DNA of 64,000 bases. It comes from Hymenobacter cyanobacteriorum (GTDB taxonomy: Bacteria; Bacteroidota; Bacteroidia; Cytophagales; Hymenobacteraceae). Shown here piece by piece: positions 37,868 to 46,910 of the stretch (its first letter is position 1; each line of letters opens with the position of its first letter). The DNA lies in NCBI RefSeq assembly GCF_022631375.1, contig NZ_JALBGC010000006.1:62001-126000 (forward strand). The letters are read 5' to 3'. The notes below the pieces were generated by a model. It ran no database searches. It saw nothing but the letters and a program-made list of their open reading frames with translations, and was not told where the DNA came from. The position numbers were made by a program, and so were the translations under genes.

Positions 37868-39760
37868 TTAATGCTTCACGGCCAGCACGTCGAGCTTGCC
37901 GAACTTGCGGAGCTCGTACTCCTTGGTCATGAGAAAAATCAGGGGCGTGACCAGCAGAATGTGGGTCGAGGAGGTGAACACGCCGCCAATCATGGGCAGC
38001 ACGATGGGCAGCATCACATCGGAACCGGTGCCCGTGGCCCACAGCACGGGCACCAGCCCGAACAGGGCCACCGACACCGTCATCAGCTTGGGCCGCAGCC
38101 GCTTGGCCGCCCCGTGAAATACGGCGTCCCGCAAATCCTGCTTCGTGATGGTCTCGCTGGAATTGCCCTTGGCGGCCACCAGCTGCTGCATGGCGTCGTT
38201 CAAGTAAATGACCATGATAACGCCCGTTTCCACGGCCAGCCCGAACAGGGCGATGAAGCCCACGGCCACCGCCACCGAGAGGTGCACCCCGTAGAAATAC
38301 ACCATGTAGGCCCCGCCAATCAGGGCAAACGGAATGGTAACTAGGCTCAATAGCGCCTCGCGCACCGAGTGGAAGGCGAAGTACAGGCAGCCAAATATTA
38401 CCAATAGCACGATGGGCAGGATGAAAAGCAGTGTGCGCTGCGAGCTAATCAGGTTCTCGTACTGCCCGCTCCATTCCAGGTAGTAGCCGGCAGGTAATTT
38501 TCCCTGCAGGCTTTGCACCCGCTGCATGGCTTCCTTCACCGTGCCGCCCAGGTCCCGGTCGCGCACGTTGAACAGCACTGCCCCGCGCAGCTGCGCGTTT
38601 TCGGAGTTAATCATGGGCGGGCCGCCCGTGAAGCGCAGTGTGGCCACGGCCGAGAGCGGCACCGGCCCGTAGGCGGTGGTCTGGATGGGGATGCGGCCCA
38701 GGGCGGCCACGCTGTTGCGGAAGTCCTCGGCCAGTCGCACGTTGATGCTGAAGCGCCGGCGGCCCTCCACGGTGGTGGCCACGGGCGCCCCGCCGATGGC
38801 CGTTTCCACCACTTCGTTGACCTGGTCCACACTCAGGCCGTAGCGGGCCAGCTGGTCGCGCTTGATATCGATTTGCAGGTACTTGCCGCCGGTGATGGGG
38901 TCCACGTACAAATCCTGCACGCCGGGCACGCCGGTGAGCGCCGCCCGTACCCGCTGCGACACCTGGTAGATGGTGTCGAGCTGCTGGCCGTAGACTTTCA
39001 CGCCCACGTCGGTGCGCACGCCAGTGCTCAGCATGTTGATGCGGTTGATGATGGGCTGCGTCCAGCCGTTGACCACGCCGGGAATCTGCAGCTTTTCGTT
39101 GAGCTCGGCAATGAGCTTGGCCTTGGTCATGCCCGCCCGCCACTCGCTGCGGGGCTTGAGCTGGATGATGGTTTCTATCATGCTCAGCGGAGCGTTGTCG
39201 GTGGCCGTGCTGGCCCGGCCGGCCTTGCCCAGCACGCCGGCCACTTCGGGCACCTGCTTGATAATCTTGTCCTGCACCTGCAGGATGCGCTTGACCTCCG
39301 TGTTCGACACGTCGGGCTGGGTGATGGGCATGAACAGAATCGAGCCCTCGTCGAGCGGGGGCATGAACTCGGTGCCGAGGCTCAGCAGCAGCGGGATGCT
39401 GATGGCCAGCAGCAACAGGTTGATGGCGATGGTGGTTTTGCGCCAGGTCAGGCACCAGTTGATGAGCGGCGCGTACACCCGCTCCAGGCCCCGGTTGATG
39501 GGGTTCTGCTCCTCGGTTTTGAACTTGCCCTTCATGAAAAAGGACAGCAGCACCGGGGCCAGCGTCACGGCCAGCACCGCGTCGATGAGCAGGATGAAGG
39601 TCTTGGTGTAGGCCAGCGGGTGAAACAGCTTGCCCTCCTGCCCGGTGAGCAAAAACACCGGCAGGAAGGAGGCCACGATGATGATGGTGGAGAAGAAAAT
39701 GCCCCGCGAGACCTGCTGGCTGGACTTCTCGATGATGGCGAGGCGCTCGTCGTTAGTCAT
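37868..39760 (-). CDS. cusA: CusA-type RND pump, C-terminal ORF of a split gene
   Basis: 630 residues from ATG 39760. It begins with TNDERLAIIEKSSQQVSRGIFFSTIIIVASFLPVFLL, corresponding to the fourth/fifth membrane region of CusA, and includes the second porter domain, IALFGLAVETGVIMV and PKLMTVSVALFGLVPVLW. On its own it lacks the first membrane helices and the first porter half. The start overlaps the stop of the N-terminal ORF by 8 bp (ATGACTAA). Together they give a normal-size pump (~1,080 aa). Either a natural split, a frameshift, or a sequencing error. Confidence 0.85.
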   Translation of the reverse strand: MTNDERLAIIEKSSQQVSRGIFFSTIIIVASFLPVFLLTGQEGKLFHPLAYTKTFILLIDAVLAVTLAPVLLSFFMKGKFKTEEQNPINRGLERVYAPLINWCLTWRKTTIAINLLLLAISIPLLLSLGTEFMPPLDEGSILFMPITQPDVSNTEVKRILQVQDKIIKQVPEVAGVLGKAGRASTATDNAPLSMIETIIQLKPRSEWRAGMTKAKLIAELNEKLQIPGVVNGWTQPIINRINMLSTGVRTDVGVKVYGQQLDTIYQVSQRVRAALTGVPGVQDLYVDPITGGKYLQIDIKRDQLARYGLSVDQVNEVVETAIGGAPVATTVEGRRRFSINVRLAEDFRNSVAALGRIPIQTTAYGPVPLSAVATLRFTGGPPMINSENAQLRGAVLFNVRDRDLGGTVKEAMQRVQSLQGKLPAGYYLEWSGQYENLISSQRTLLFILPIVLLVIFGCLYFAFHSVREALLSLVTIPFALIGGAYMVYFYGVHLSVAVAVGFIALFGLAVETGVIMVIYLNDAMQQLVAAKGNSSETITKQDLRDAVFHGAAKRLRPKLMTVSVALFGLVPVLWATGTGSDVMLPIVLPMIGGVFTSSTHILLVTPLIFLMTKEYELRKFGKLDVLAVKH

Positions 39761-41105
39761 GGCGGACGGGTTCAAGATTGGAAATGGGAGCGACGGGTAC
39801 GGGTGGGCCGCCCGGTGGCCCACCCGCGGCCGCTTCTTCGGCGGCCTGGTGCAGGGCCAGGTTGCGGTAGGCATTCTCGGCCATCACGATGCCGTTGTCG
39901 ACGATGACGCCAATGGCCAGGGCAATGCCGGTGAGCGACATGATGTTGGAGGAGATGCCGAAGGCGTTGAGCAGAATGAAGCTCGCGGCGATGGTAATCG
40001 GGATTTGCAGCAGGATGCTCAACGCGCTGCGCCAGTGGAACAGGAACACCAGCACCACCAGCGACACGACGGCCATTTCCTCCAGCAGCGTGTGCTGGAT
40101 GTTGGCCACCGACTCCTCAATCAGCCCGCTGCGGTCGTAGACGATGTTGAACGACACGCCCGCCGGCAGGCCTTTGGCTACCTCCGTCATCTTGGCTTTG
40201 ACGCGGGTAATCACGTCGTCGGCGTTCTCGCCGTAGCGCATCACCACGATGCCGCCTACGGCCTCGCCCTCGCCGTTGTGGTCGAAGATGCCCAGGCGGC
40301 TTTCGCCGGTCATCTGCACCGTGCCGAGGTCCTTGAGGCGCAGCGGCACCCCGCCGGCGCGGGTGAGCACCGGCACGTTTTCCAGCGTGGCCACGTCCTG
40401 GATGTAGCCGCTGGTCTTGATGATGTAGCCGACGCTGGCCTGCTCAAACTTGCGCCCGCCGGCCTCGTTGTTGTTGCTGCGCACCGCCGCCAGCACCTGC
40501 GGCAGCGTCACGTTGTAGTAGGTGAGCTTGGTGGGGTCCACCGTCACCTGGTACTCGGGCTGAAAGCCGCCGAAGCTGGCCACCTCGCTCACGCCGGCCA
40601 CGGTTTGCAGGCCGAACTTGACGTACCAGTCCTGCAGGGCGCGCTGCTCGCCCAAATCCAGCTTGGGCGCGTTGAGCGTGTACCAGAGCACGTGGCCCAC
40701 GCCGGTGCCGTCGGGCCCCAGGGTGGGCGTAATGCCGGCCGGCAGCAGCCGCTGCGCGTAGTTGAGGCGCTCCAGCACCCGCTCGCGGGCCCAGTAGATG
40801 TCGGTGTTGTCGTTGAAGATGACGTACACGAAGCTCATGCCGAACATAGAGGCGGCGCGCACGGCCCGCACTTGCGCCAGGCCCTGCAGGTTGGTCACCA
40901 GCGGGTAGGTCACCTGGTCTTCGATAATCTGCGGGCTGCGGCCCATCCATTCGGTGAAGACGATGACCTGGTTTTCGGACAGGTCGGGGATTGCGTCAAT
41001 CTTACTGGCCCGCACCGAAAACGCGCCCCACACGAGGAGGCCGGCAGCGACCAGCAGCACCAGCACCCGATTCCGCAGGGAAAAGGAAATGAGTTGCTCT
41101 ATCAT
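39753..41105 (-). CDS. cusA: CusA-type RND pump, N-terminal ORF of a split gene
   Basis: 450 residues from ATG 41105. Starts with IEQLISFSLRNRVLVLLVAAG and has the first porter domain and helices up to ALAIGVIVDNGIVMAENAYRNL. It then ends in a Pro/Gly-rich tail (GGPPGGPPVPVAPISNLEPVRHD). Family knowledge: the proton-driven inner-membrane part of Cu(I)/Ag(I) efflux. The frame switches by one base where the second ORF begins. The tail fits a natural cytosolic linker rather than random out-of-frame sequence, which places the break close to 39753-39760. Confidence 0.85.
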   Translation of the reverse strand: MIEQLISFSLRNRVLVLLVAAGLLVWGAFSVRASKIDAIPDLSENQVIVFTEWMGRSPQIIEDQVTYPLVTNLQGLAQVRAVRAASMFGMSFVYVIFNDNTDIYWARERVLERLNYAQRLLPAGITPTLGPDGTGVGHVLWYTLNAPKLDLGEQRALQDWYVKFGLQTVAGVSEVASFGGFQPEYQVTVDPTKLTYYNVTLPQVLAAVRSNNNEAGGRKFEQASVGYIIKTSGYIQDVATLENVPVLTRAGGVPLRLKDLGTVQMTGESRLGIFDHNGEGEAVGGIVVMRYGENADDVITRVKAKMTEVAKGLPAGVSFNIVYDRSGLIEESVANIQHTLLEEMAVVSLVVLVFLFHWRSALSILLQIPITIAASFILLNAFGISSNIMSLTGIALAIGVIVDNGIVMAENAYRNLALHQAAEEAAAGGPPGGPPVPVAPISNLEPVRHD

Positions 41106-41273
41106 GGAGAAACAGCAGGAAAAGCGAAGCGTCGGGGAGCCGGAAACCCCCGCGGGGACCTCGGCGGGCACCATGGGCACAATAGCCCGGACGCGGAGGT
41201 GGCCCGACCGCCGGGGCCGGACGCACCAAAGCCCCAGCGCCAACCGGCGTTGGGAACGAAGCAACCCGAGAAG

Positions 41274-41669
41274 CTAGACTAAAAAGGCGTGCCCGCGCAC
41301 GTAAACCGGGCATTCGGGCGGCGGGGCCGCGTGGGCCAACAGGTTGGCGGCCGGCTCATCGGCGGGATACGCCATTTGCGCGAGCTGCCAGACCAGCCGC
41401 AGCACGGCCGGGGCCGGCACCACGTCGGGGGCCTGCAGCTGGAAGTGGGCGGCCGAAAGCTTGACGTCCTTCAGCGCGCTGCTCACCTTTTGGTCGTGGC
41501 AGCAGCGCCCGGCGGGCTTGCCCGTGTCCTGGCAGCAGCAGTTGGTTTCACTGCCTTGCGCCACTGAAACCGCCGTCAGCTCCTGCCCGCAGAAGTGCAT
41601 GCTGTACACCAGCCCGGGGCTGGATAGCAGGTAGCTAAAGAGCAGAAACAGACTAACGAAACGCTTCAC
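41274..41669 (-). CDS. HYC_CC_PP-family exported protein
   Basis: 131 residues with a GTG start at 41669 (the in-frame Val-Lys-Arg-Phe). The signal-like hydrophobic helix ends YS, followed by MHFCGQEL (the HYC motif, here HFC), then NCCCQDTGKPAGRCCHD (CC motif) and a C-terminal PPPECPVYVRGHAFLV (PP). This matches HYC_CC_PP, a family found with RND copper/metal pumps of Bacteroidota. Function unknown; metal binding likely. It sits upstream of cusA on the same strand. Confidence 0.85.
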   Translation of the reverse strand: MKRFVSLFLLFSYLLSSPGLVYSMHFCGQELTAVSVAQGSETNCCCQDTGKPAGRCCHDQKVSSALKDVKLSAAHFQLQAPDVVPAPAVLRLVWQLAQMAYPADEPAANLLAHAAPPPECPVYVRGHAFLV

Positions 41670-41701
41670 GCGGGAACGGGTCCAATCGGACCAGGAGTGT
41701 T

Positions 41702-41709
41702 TGCAAAGT
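41702..41709 (-). promoter_or_regulatory. Possible -7 box for the Cus operon
   Basis: On the minus strand TACTTTGC resembles the TAnnTTTG box, one base short in the spacer. It lies 33 bp before the GTG start of HYC_CC_PP. Confidence 0.35.
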
Positions 41710-41887
41710 ACGGGAACCCCGCCGGGAGGTTGTGAACAGGATTTTACCTCAATGTTGCAAGATTTCCCAGCCACCAAGACCGGGTTTGGCCGGCCACCGC
41801 GCTTATTGAGCGTACCTCATGGTTCGATAGGCTTTCGTTACATCGAAGCCAGCTGCCGTATAATGGCGGTAACTTAACAGCTCCGCT

Positions 41888-42148
41888 ATGTCCCTTCCTG
41901 AAGATGATACTGCCGGCATGACGCAACTCCTGCGCTACGTGCTCACCATCGATAATATGTGCGCGCCGGACTGCATCGTCTGGGTCCGCGAGCAGCTGGT
42001 GGGCTTAGGCCTGGTGGTGGACCGCGTGACCGTGGGCGAAGCCGAAGTGGCCACTGCCCACGTCAATGGCCCGGACCTTAATGCTATTGAGGCCGCGCTG
42101 GAAGCCGGCGGGTACCGGCTGGTCGGTTCCATTACCAAGGTAGGCTAA
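41888..42148 (+). CDS. HMA-like small protein without a CxxC motif
   Basis: 86 residues. LLRYVLTIDNMCAPDCIVWVREQLVGLGLVVDRVTVGEAEVA has the ferredoxin-like pattern of the HMA-type proteins of Bacteroidota, with Cys 25 and 29 (C-x3-C) in place of CxxC, and ends in AIEAALEAGGYRLVGSI. Probably cytosolic. Divergent from the Cus operon. A TATAAT-like sequence lies at 41858-41863. Perhaps a copper chaperone or regulatory domain. Confidence 0.7.
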   Translation: MSLPEDDTAGMTQLLRYVLTIDNMCAPDCIVWVREQLVGLGLVVDRVTVGEAEVATAHVNGPDLNAIEAALEAGGYRLVGSITKVG

Positions 42149-42182
42149 GCCTTTGGTAGCGGTCGCCGGCGTTGCCACCTCG

Positions 42183-42917
42183 TTATTTTGCCTTGGCAGG
42201 GTGCTGGCGCAGCCAGCCCTGCACCTGGTCGATTTCCCGCTGCTGGTCCAGCAGAATGAGATAGGCGACTTTTATAAGTTCATCGTCTCGTCCCAGCTCC
42301 AGTTCCGCCCGAGCCAAGGTGATGGAGTTCTCGTGGTGGGGTAAGAGCAGGGCGGCGTAGTCCCGGTCAATATCACCCGTGCTGGCGTTTTCCACCGTGT
42401 GCTGCGTTGGTGCCGTAGGGGGCAAGTTGTCACCTTCGGTCCGGGCAATAATGCGGTGAGCGGCGGGGTGCAGGCCCGCCGTCGCGGCCTCCAGCAACTG
42501 GCTTAACCGTTCCGCCTGGAACGTATGGTCCGGAAATTCGGGCGGCAGGGCCCTAATGCGCGCAATAGCCGAGTCCAGCCCCGGGATGAGCTGCTGATGA
42601 GCCCGGTGAATGTCTTTCGCGATGGACCGCAGCACGGGGTCTTGGCCGCGCTGCAGCTCCAGGGCTGACATGGCCACAGCCGCCCGGTGGTTTTCGCGCA
42701 TGAGCAGGGCAAAATAGAGGTCGAGATTTCCGTTGGGACGAAGGGCCTGGGAGTGCTCGGCCATGACATGCAGAGCGGCCATCATGCTGGCTGGTGGGTC
42801 CAGTTGGTGTACATCCGCGGCTTCCTCGGTTTTCCCCCGGCAACTGCTTAGCAGCAGGCCGCAGGCCACTACTAGAAGCCGCGATACGTGGAAAATCAAA
42901 AAAATAAGTTTAGCCAT
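42183..42917 (-). CDS. DUF305-like lipoprotein
   Basis: 244 residues from ATG 42917, lipobox LLSSCR. Two DUF305-type units: MRENHRAAVAMSALELQRGQDPVLRSIAKDIHRAHQQLI, and YAALLLPHHENSITLARAELELGRDDELIKVAYLILLDQQREI. The first unit has only one His of the pair (ENH). Very similar to the protein at 47365-48090, so they are duplicates. A perfect -7 box lies upstream at 42945-42952. Confidence 0.85.
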   Translation of the reverse strand: MAKLIFLIFHVSRLLVVACGLLLSSCRGKTEEAADVHQLDPPASMMAALHVMAEHSQALRPNGNLDLYFALLMRENHRAAVAMSALELQRGQDPVLRSIAKDIHRAHQQLIPGLDSAIARIRALPPEFPDHTFQAERLSQLLEAATAGLHPAAHRIIARTEGDNLPPTAPTQHTVENASTGDIDRDYAALLLPHHENSITLARAELELGRDDELIKVAYLILLDQQREIDQVQGWLRQHPAKAK

Positions 42918-43299
42918 AGGGGCCGGGAAGACAACTGGAGCCCGCAAACATAAGCTACACGAGCGCTCACTACGGGCGGCCAGCGTCAGGCGCGCTCCTG
43001 ACTTGCCCCAGCCAAATGGGCAACACCTTGAGGGGCCAGCCCAGGCTGCAGCGAACCGGTAACTGCAGGCCAAAGACCGCCTGGTGAGTTACAACTTGGC
43101 GCTGCAGGGCGAACTGCTCAACCGCCGCAACGCGTGCGTGCTACCAGCCTCGGCCATCCGCCGGACCGCAGCCCGCCTGGGGTTGAGCTACGCCAGCCTG
43201 CGGCTGGAGGCCCCGCTGACATGGGTTTCGCCCGCACTCACGGTCGCGCGCCCACTGGTGGAACACGCCCAGGCTTCTTTTCTCCCTCTAAGCGCGGCC
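42918..43299. other. Intergenic region upstream of DUF305 gene
   Basis: 382 bp. It contains the promoter box at 42945-42952. An ORF on the plus strand (43084-43356) encodes an Ala/Leu/Arg-rich sequence with no recognisable family and runs into the L,D-transpeptidase gene; I do not accept it. No repeats or terminator are seen. Confidence 0.4.
42945..42952 (-). promoter_or_regulatory. Promoter -7 box of the DUF305-like gene
   Basis: TATGTTTG on the minus strand matches TAnnTTTG exactly, 27 bp before the start codon. Confidence 0.5.
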
Positions 43300-44130
43300 T
43301 TACGAAAAGGCGGGCAGCGCCGCGCTGGCCTGCTGCTCGCTCAGGTAGGGAGATGAATAGCCAACCCCGGATTTGTGCATGAACAGGCCCGCCCCGCCCT
43401 TAAGCGTATCGATGATGGGCGCGTACAGGTCCAGGGGCAGGGCCGGGCAGCCCTGGCTGCGGCCCAGGCGGCCGTTTTGTTTGATAAAGTCCTCACTGAC
43501 GTAGCCAGCGCCATGCACCACAATGGCGCGCGCTGCGGCCTGGTCGTTAAAGCCCGGGTCTAATCCGTTCAGACGCAGGGAACGGCCGTGTTTGCCCACG
43601 TACTCGGAGCCCGTCACGTAGAAGCCCAGGCTGCTGGCGTTGCTGCCGTTGGTGTTCGAGAACTGCGTGGCATCCAGCTGGCCGGAGTTGTTTCCGTGCG
43701 CCACCAACGAGCGATAGAGCACTTGATTGGTAGCTAAATCCAGCACCCAAAACCGTTTTTCCGAGGATGGCAGGTCGAAGTCAATCACGGCCAACCGCTG
43801 CTGCTGGGCCGGCACCTTGCCCTGCTGGCGCAGGTTCAGAAAGCCGGTCAGGGCCTGCTCGAACACGGCATAGCGCAGGCCCTGCTGCTCGGCTCCCAAA
43901 GCCGCGTATTGTGCCCGGAGCCGCGCGTCAAACCCGGCCACGTGTCCAGGAGTTAGAGCGGCGACCTCGTTACCTTCCAGGCGGCTGGTGCCGGCAGCCG
44001 AAGAAGGGAGGGAGCCCGCCAGGGGCGTGGCCAGAAAAAGCGCGGCCAGAAAGGGCAGCACCCGGCGAGTAGCAGGCCGGGTCGTGCGGCGCAGCGGGCG
44101 CAGCCGTTGAATAATGCTGGTAGTTTCCAT
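43300..44130 (-). CDS. Murein L,D-transpeptidase catalytic-domain protein
   Basis: 276 residues with a signal or anchor around 22-45. YkuD-related fold of the type with DFDLPSSEKRFWVLDLATNQVLYRSLVAHG, then GLDPGFNDQAAARAIVVHGAGYVS and RSQGCPALPLD, where His and the SxGCPA Cys form the catalytic pair. Family knowledge: cross-linking of peptidoglycan or attachment of proteins. It sits alone between a DUF305 gene and the PAP2 phosphatase. No operon partner is evident. Confidence 0.88.
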   Translation of the reverse strand: METTSIIQRLRPLRRTTRPATRRVLPFLAALFLATPLAGSLPSSAAGTSRLEGNEVAALTPGHVAGFDARLRAQYAALGAEQQGLRYAVFEQALTGFLNLRQQGKVPAQQQRLAVIDFDLPSSEKRFWVLDLATNQVLYRSLVAHGNNSGQLDATQFSNTNGSNASSLGFYVTGSEYVGKHGRSLRLNGLDPGFNDQAAARAIVVHGAGYVSEDFIKQNGRLGRSQGCPALPLDLYAPIIDTLKGGAGLFMHKSGVGYSSPYLSEQQASAALPAFS

Positions 44131-44284
44131 AGCAGGTAGTGGTGAGGGGGGAGCAGGTCCCGCGATAGGTAATCCAAAAAGCGCACCAACTTACCAGACT
44201 CTTGCGCAGGGCGGCTGCCCTGCCATGGTTTTTGCTAACCAGGTAAGTGCGTAGCTTGCGAACTCTGCCTTACTGCCCCGCCTT

Positions 44285-44722
44285 ATGCCGATGCCCAATC
44301 CGGAAAAAACACCCGTTCAGCTTTTTGACTTGCTTCTAGAGCTCATGCTAACCAAGGATATGCCGGAGGTGCTGGTGGCCAGCCGGCTTAAGTCTTTCGT
44401 GCAAGGCTCGCGTCGGGAGCCGGAACGGCTGGGCCGCACCTACTTTATCTGCAAGGGACTCTATTTCACGTTAACCGCCACGTTCGAAAAGCCTTCCTTT
44501 TGCCTCTACCAAATCACGGCCCGGCTCACTCCGACGGCCTATGCCCACATAAAGGCGCACGCTCAAGCGCTGCCTCAACCCGGAACTGTCTGGAAAAATA
44601 GTTGGCTTGGCCTGTGGCCACAACTGCAGGTGAGCCGGGGCGATGCCTCCCGGCCAGCCGTCACGGCCCGCTTTATGGGGCTGCTGCCGGGCCAGAAATT
44701 CATCGTCCTAACGCGAAGCTAA
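44285..44722 (+). CDS. Hypothetical 145-aa cytosolic protein
   Basis: VQLFDLLLELMLTKDMPEVLVASRLKSFVQGSRR, then YFICKGLYFTLTATFEKPSFCLYQITARL. Two helices followed by strands. No family is recognised. It converges with the PAP2 gene, with an 18-bp gap. Coding is plausible, as residue use is normal and no better frame exists. Confidence 0.55.
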   Translation: MPMPNPEKTPVQLFDLLLELMLTKDMPEVLVASRLKSFVQGSRREPERLGRTYFICKGLYFTLTATFEKPSFCLYQITARLTPTAYAHIKAHAQALPQPGTVWKNSWLGLWPQLQVSRGDASRPAVTARFMGLLPGQKFIVLTRS

Positions 44723-44739
44723 CTCCCGGCAGGGCTTTT

Positions 44740-45561
44740 TCAGCGCAGCACGACCACGGCCGTCAAGCCCGCCGCGCCGGCTTGGTAGAAGGGCAGAACC
44801 AGGGCCTGGTCCTGCAGGCCCTTGACCAGCACCCGTTGCACCCGCGGGTAAATCCAATAGGCCAGTTCGGTGGACGCCAAGCCCACCCCCGCGCCGGCCA
44901 GTACGTCCGATAGCCAGTGGTTTCCCTTAATCAGGCGCAGCGCGGCCACGCCTGTGGCCACGGAATACCCTCCCACACGGTACCAGTTGCTGCTTTCCCC
45001 GTACTCGCGGTCCAGGAAGCGGGCCGCCGAAAAGGCGGCACTGGTGTGCTGGCTGGGAAAGGAGCTGAAGTCGCCGTTATTGCCGGGCCGCTCGACACGG
45101 GTAAGGTTTTTCAGATTACTGGTCAGCGTGTTGTTGATGGTATAGGTGAGGGCAAACAGCAACGCCTGATTGACGGTGCTGTGCTGGCCTTTCACCCCGG
45201 CCAGGCTCAGGCCCAGGGCCACTGCAGCCGGCACGTGGCGCAACTCGTCGTCAATGGTGGTCCGAACCGGCACTACGTGCTCGTTTAACTCTTCCCTCAC
45301 TTCATTGTCCGAGTTCACGACCGCCACGCGGCGCGTGGTCAACGCCCCGGCAGTGAACAATATAGCGGGAATCAGTACCCGCTGGTTCGCAGGCTGGCCG
45401 GCCCAGTAAGTGGCCCGGCGCAGCGTGGAGGGGCGGGCCGTCACGGGTAGGGAATCGGGCACCCCGGCCGGGGACGGAAGCTGGGCAGCGGCGGTCAAGG
45501 GCAGCCCGAGGAGCAGCGCGCTCACGAAGTGCTTAAGGGGCAGCGAAATAAAAGTAGGCAT
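44740..45561 (-). CDS. Phosphatase PAP2-family membrane protein
   Basis: 273 residues with a signal peptide ending AAAQ. PAP2 motifs: LKNLTRVERPG (motif one, K-x6-RP), FPSQHTSAAFSAARF (motif two, with SQH in place of SGH) and RLIKGNHWLSDVLAGAGVG (motif three, His and Asp). A long periplasmic N-terminal part. Family knowledge: dephosphorylation of lipid phosphates such as undecaprenyl pyrophosphate. The motif change Gly to Gln may alter activity. Paralogue at 48274-49173. Confidence 0.88.
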   Translation of the reverse strand: MPTFISLPLKHFVSALLLGLPLTAAAQLPSPAGVPDSLPVTARPSTLRRATYWAGQPANQRVLIPAILFTAGALTTRRVAVVNSDNEVREELNEHVVPVRTTIDDELRHVPAAVALGLSLAGVKGQHSTVNQALLFALTYTINNTLTSNLKNLTRVERPGNNGDFSSFPSQHTSAAFSAARFLDREYGESSNWYRVGGYSVATGVAALRLIKGNHWLSDVLAGAGVGLASTELAYWIYPRVQRVLVKGLQDQALVLPFYQAGAAGLTAVVVLR

Positions 45562-45848
45562 AGGGTCACGGCAATGGGTATCGAAAGATACACACGAACC
45601 TTTGCTGCTGCCAAGCTACAAGCCGCTACAGGCTATAAAGCTGGCTTATCAGGACCAGTACGCCTACCGCGAAGTAGATGCCCATGCGTTGCAATTTGAG
45701 AGCGGGCTTATGGTGTTCACACATGCAGGCTCAACACAAAAGGCCGGGCTTGCGTTTCATAAATCTTTCAGGCACCCCCCCCGGCTGGCCGCTTCCCTGC
45801 GGCCCATTGCCCGGATGTTGGTTGCACTCCTTCTTTACCCGCCTTGCG

Positions 45849-46073
45849 ATGATTTCCCCAAACCCCGTGGCAGCCCCCACCGCTGAGCAATCGCCCGCCT
45901 TGTCTCAAGCCCCGCGAGACGCTGGCAGCGTCTCCAGCCCAACTCCGTCTACCTCAACACCGGCCGACCACGAGGAAAACGGCGCAGACCCAGCGCCCTC
46001 GACGGCACCCGTGGACCCGGACGGCGACACGGACCCCGGGGCCAGCAACACCGGCGACGTTCACCCCTTATAA
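45849..46073 (+). CDS. Possible low-complexity 74-aa protein
   Basis: ATG 45849. Pro/Ser/Thr/Asp-rich throughout (TPSTSTPADHEENGADPAPST), without a signal peptide. It ends 8 bp before the neighbouring convergent DUF305 stop. Such disordered acidic peptides occur in Hymenobacter, but coding is uncertain. The 287 bp before it hold only a PAP2 promoter-like TATCTTTC at 45584-45591 on the minus strand. Confidence 0.3.
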   Translation: MISPNPVAAPTAEQSPALSQAPRDAGSVSSPTPSTSTPADHEENGADPAPSTAPVDPDGDTDPGASNTGDVHPL

Positions 46074-46081
46074 GCAAGGGC

Positions 46082-46783
46082 CTAGGGCGTGGGGTGCACC
46101 ATGCCTCGGCGGTGGTCTTTGATGGTTTGCCACTCGCGCTGCAGAATGACGCGCCATTCGCGGGCCAGGGCGACCTGTGGGGCCTCGCGGCCGATACGAA
46201 TTTGGGTTTCGGCCAGCAGCAGCGCGCTTTGGTAGTAGCGGTCCATGAACGCCACGTACTCCTGGTCGAGCGGGCCGGCGGGAACGGGCGTATCGAGCAG
46301 GCGTTGCCCGCGCTCCAGGGCCCGTAGCATCGCCCGCGACTGGGCCGGTGACGTGGAAAGGTAGTCGGCACCCGGCCGGTGCAGCCGCTTGTGCACCTTT
46401 TCCAAGTCGGCCAAGCTGCGCAAGGTGCGCCGCTGAATGGAGTCGGCCAGCTGCCGCAGGTGCGGGTCGGCACCCCGGCTTATCTCTTGGTCGGCCATGC
46501 GCTGGGCCCGCTCGTGGTAGATTTCCAACAGGTCGTTGAAGATGTGGTCGGGGTTTTCCAGCGCGCTCCAGTTCGTGAGGTCGTCCCGCAGGTCGGCCAT
46601 GATGTCGCGCACCGATTCGCCCCCGGCATCATCCTGGTGGGTGGCCGGTTCCCGGGTGTCGCCGCCGTGGGTGTGAGGGATGACCACCGGTTGAACCGGC
46701 TTTTTGGCCGGGGGGGTGCGGTCGCAGCCGCTGAGCAGCCCGATTGCCAGCACCCCAACCACCAAGACACGCAAGTGTGGCAT
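46082..46783 (-). CDS. Divergent DUF305-like lipoprotein
   Basis: 233 residues from ATG 46783, lipobox LLSGCD, then a His-rich linker (VIPHTHGGD). The units read IYHERAQRMADQEISRGADPHLRQLADSIQRRTLRSLADLEK and YYQSALLLAETQIRIGREAPQVALAREWRVILQREWQTI. The His pair is reduced to YHE or lost, so metal binding may differ from canonical members. Member of the five-gene set. Confidence 0.7.
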   Translation of the reverse strand: MPHLRVLVVGVLAIGLLSGCDRTPPAKKPVQPVVIPHTHGGDTREPATHQDDAGGESVRDIMADLRDDLTNWSALENPDHIFNDLLEIYHERAQRMADQEISRGADPHLRQLADSIQRRTLRSLADLEKVHKRLHRPGADYLSTSPAQSRAMLRALERGQRLLDTPVPAGPLDQEYVAFMDRYYQSALLLAETQIRIGREAPQVALAREWRVILQREWQTIKDHRRGMVHPTP

Positions 46784-46853
46784 TAAAAAAAGCATTAAAG
46801 TCACCGTAAGCAATATATTGGACCGGGTCTTGTGGCGGCAAGGCCAAACGTAA

Positions 46854-46887
46854 AAACAGCCCATCTTGGGGTAAAGATGGGCTGTTT
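46854..46887 (-). terminator. Terminator of the His-rich gene
   Basis: Fourteen-base perfect stem AAACAGCCCATCTT (46854-46867) and AAGATGGGCTGTTT (46874-46887). The minus strand continues with T5. Confidence 0.85.
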
Positions 46888-46910
46888 AAAGCGGGTTTCG
46901 GCTTGCCAAC

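Noticed and set aside
43084..43356. Plus-strand ORF between DUF305 and L,D-transpeptidase genes
   Set aside because: No family, no promoter, ends inside the neighbouring gene; kept only as intergenic.
45410..45886. 158-aa plus-strand ORF across the PAP2 5' end
   Set aside because: Overlaps the PAP2 signal peptide region on the other strand and has no motif.
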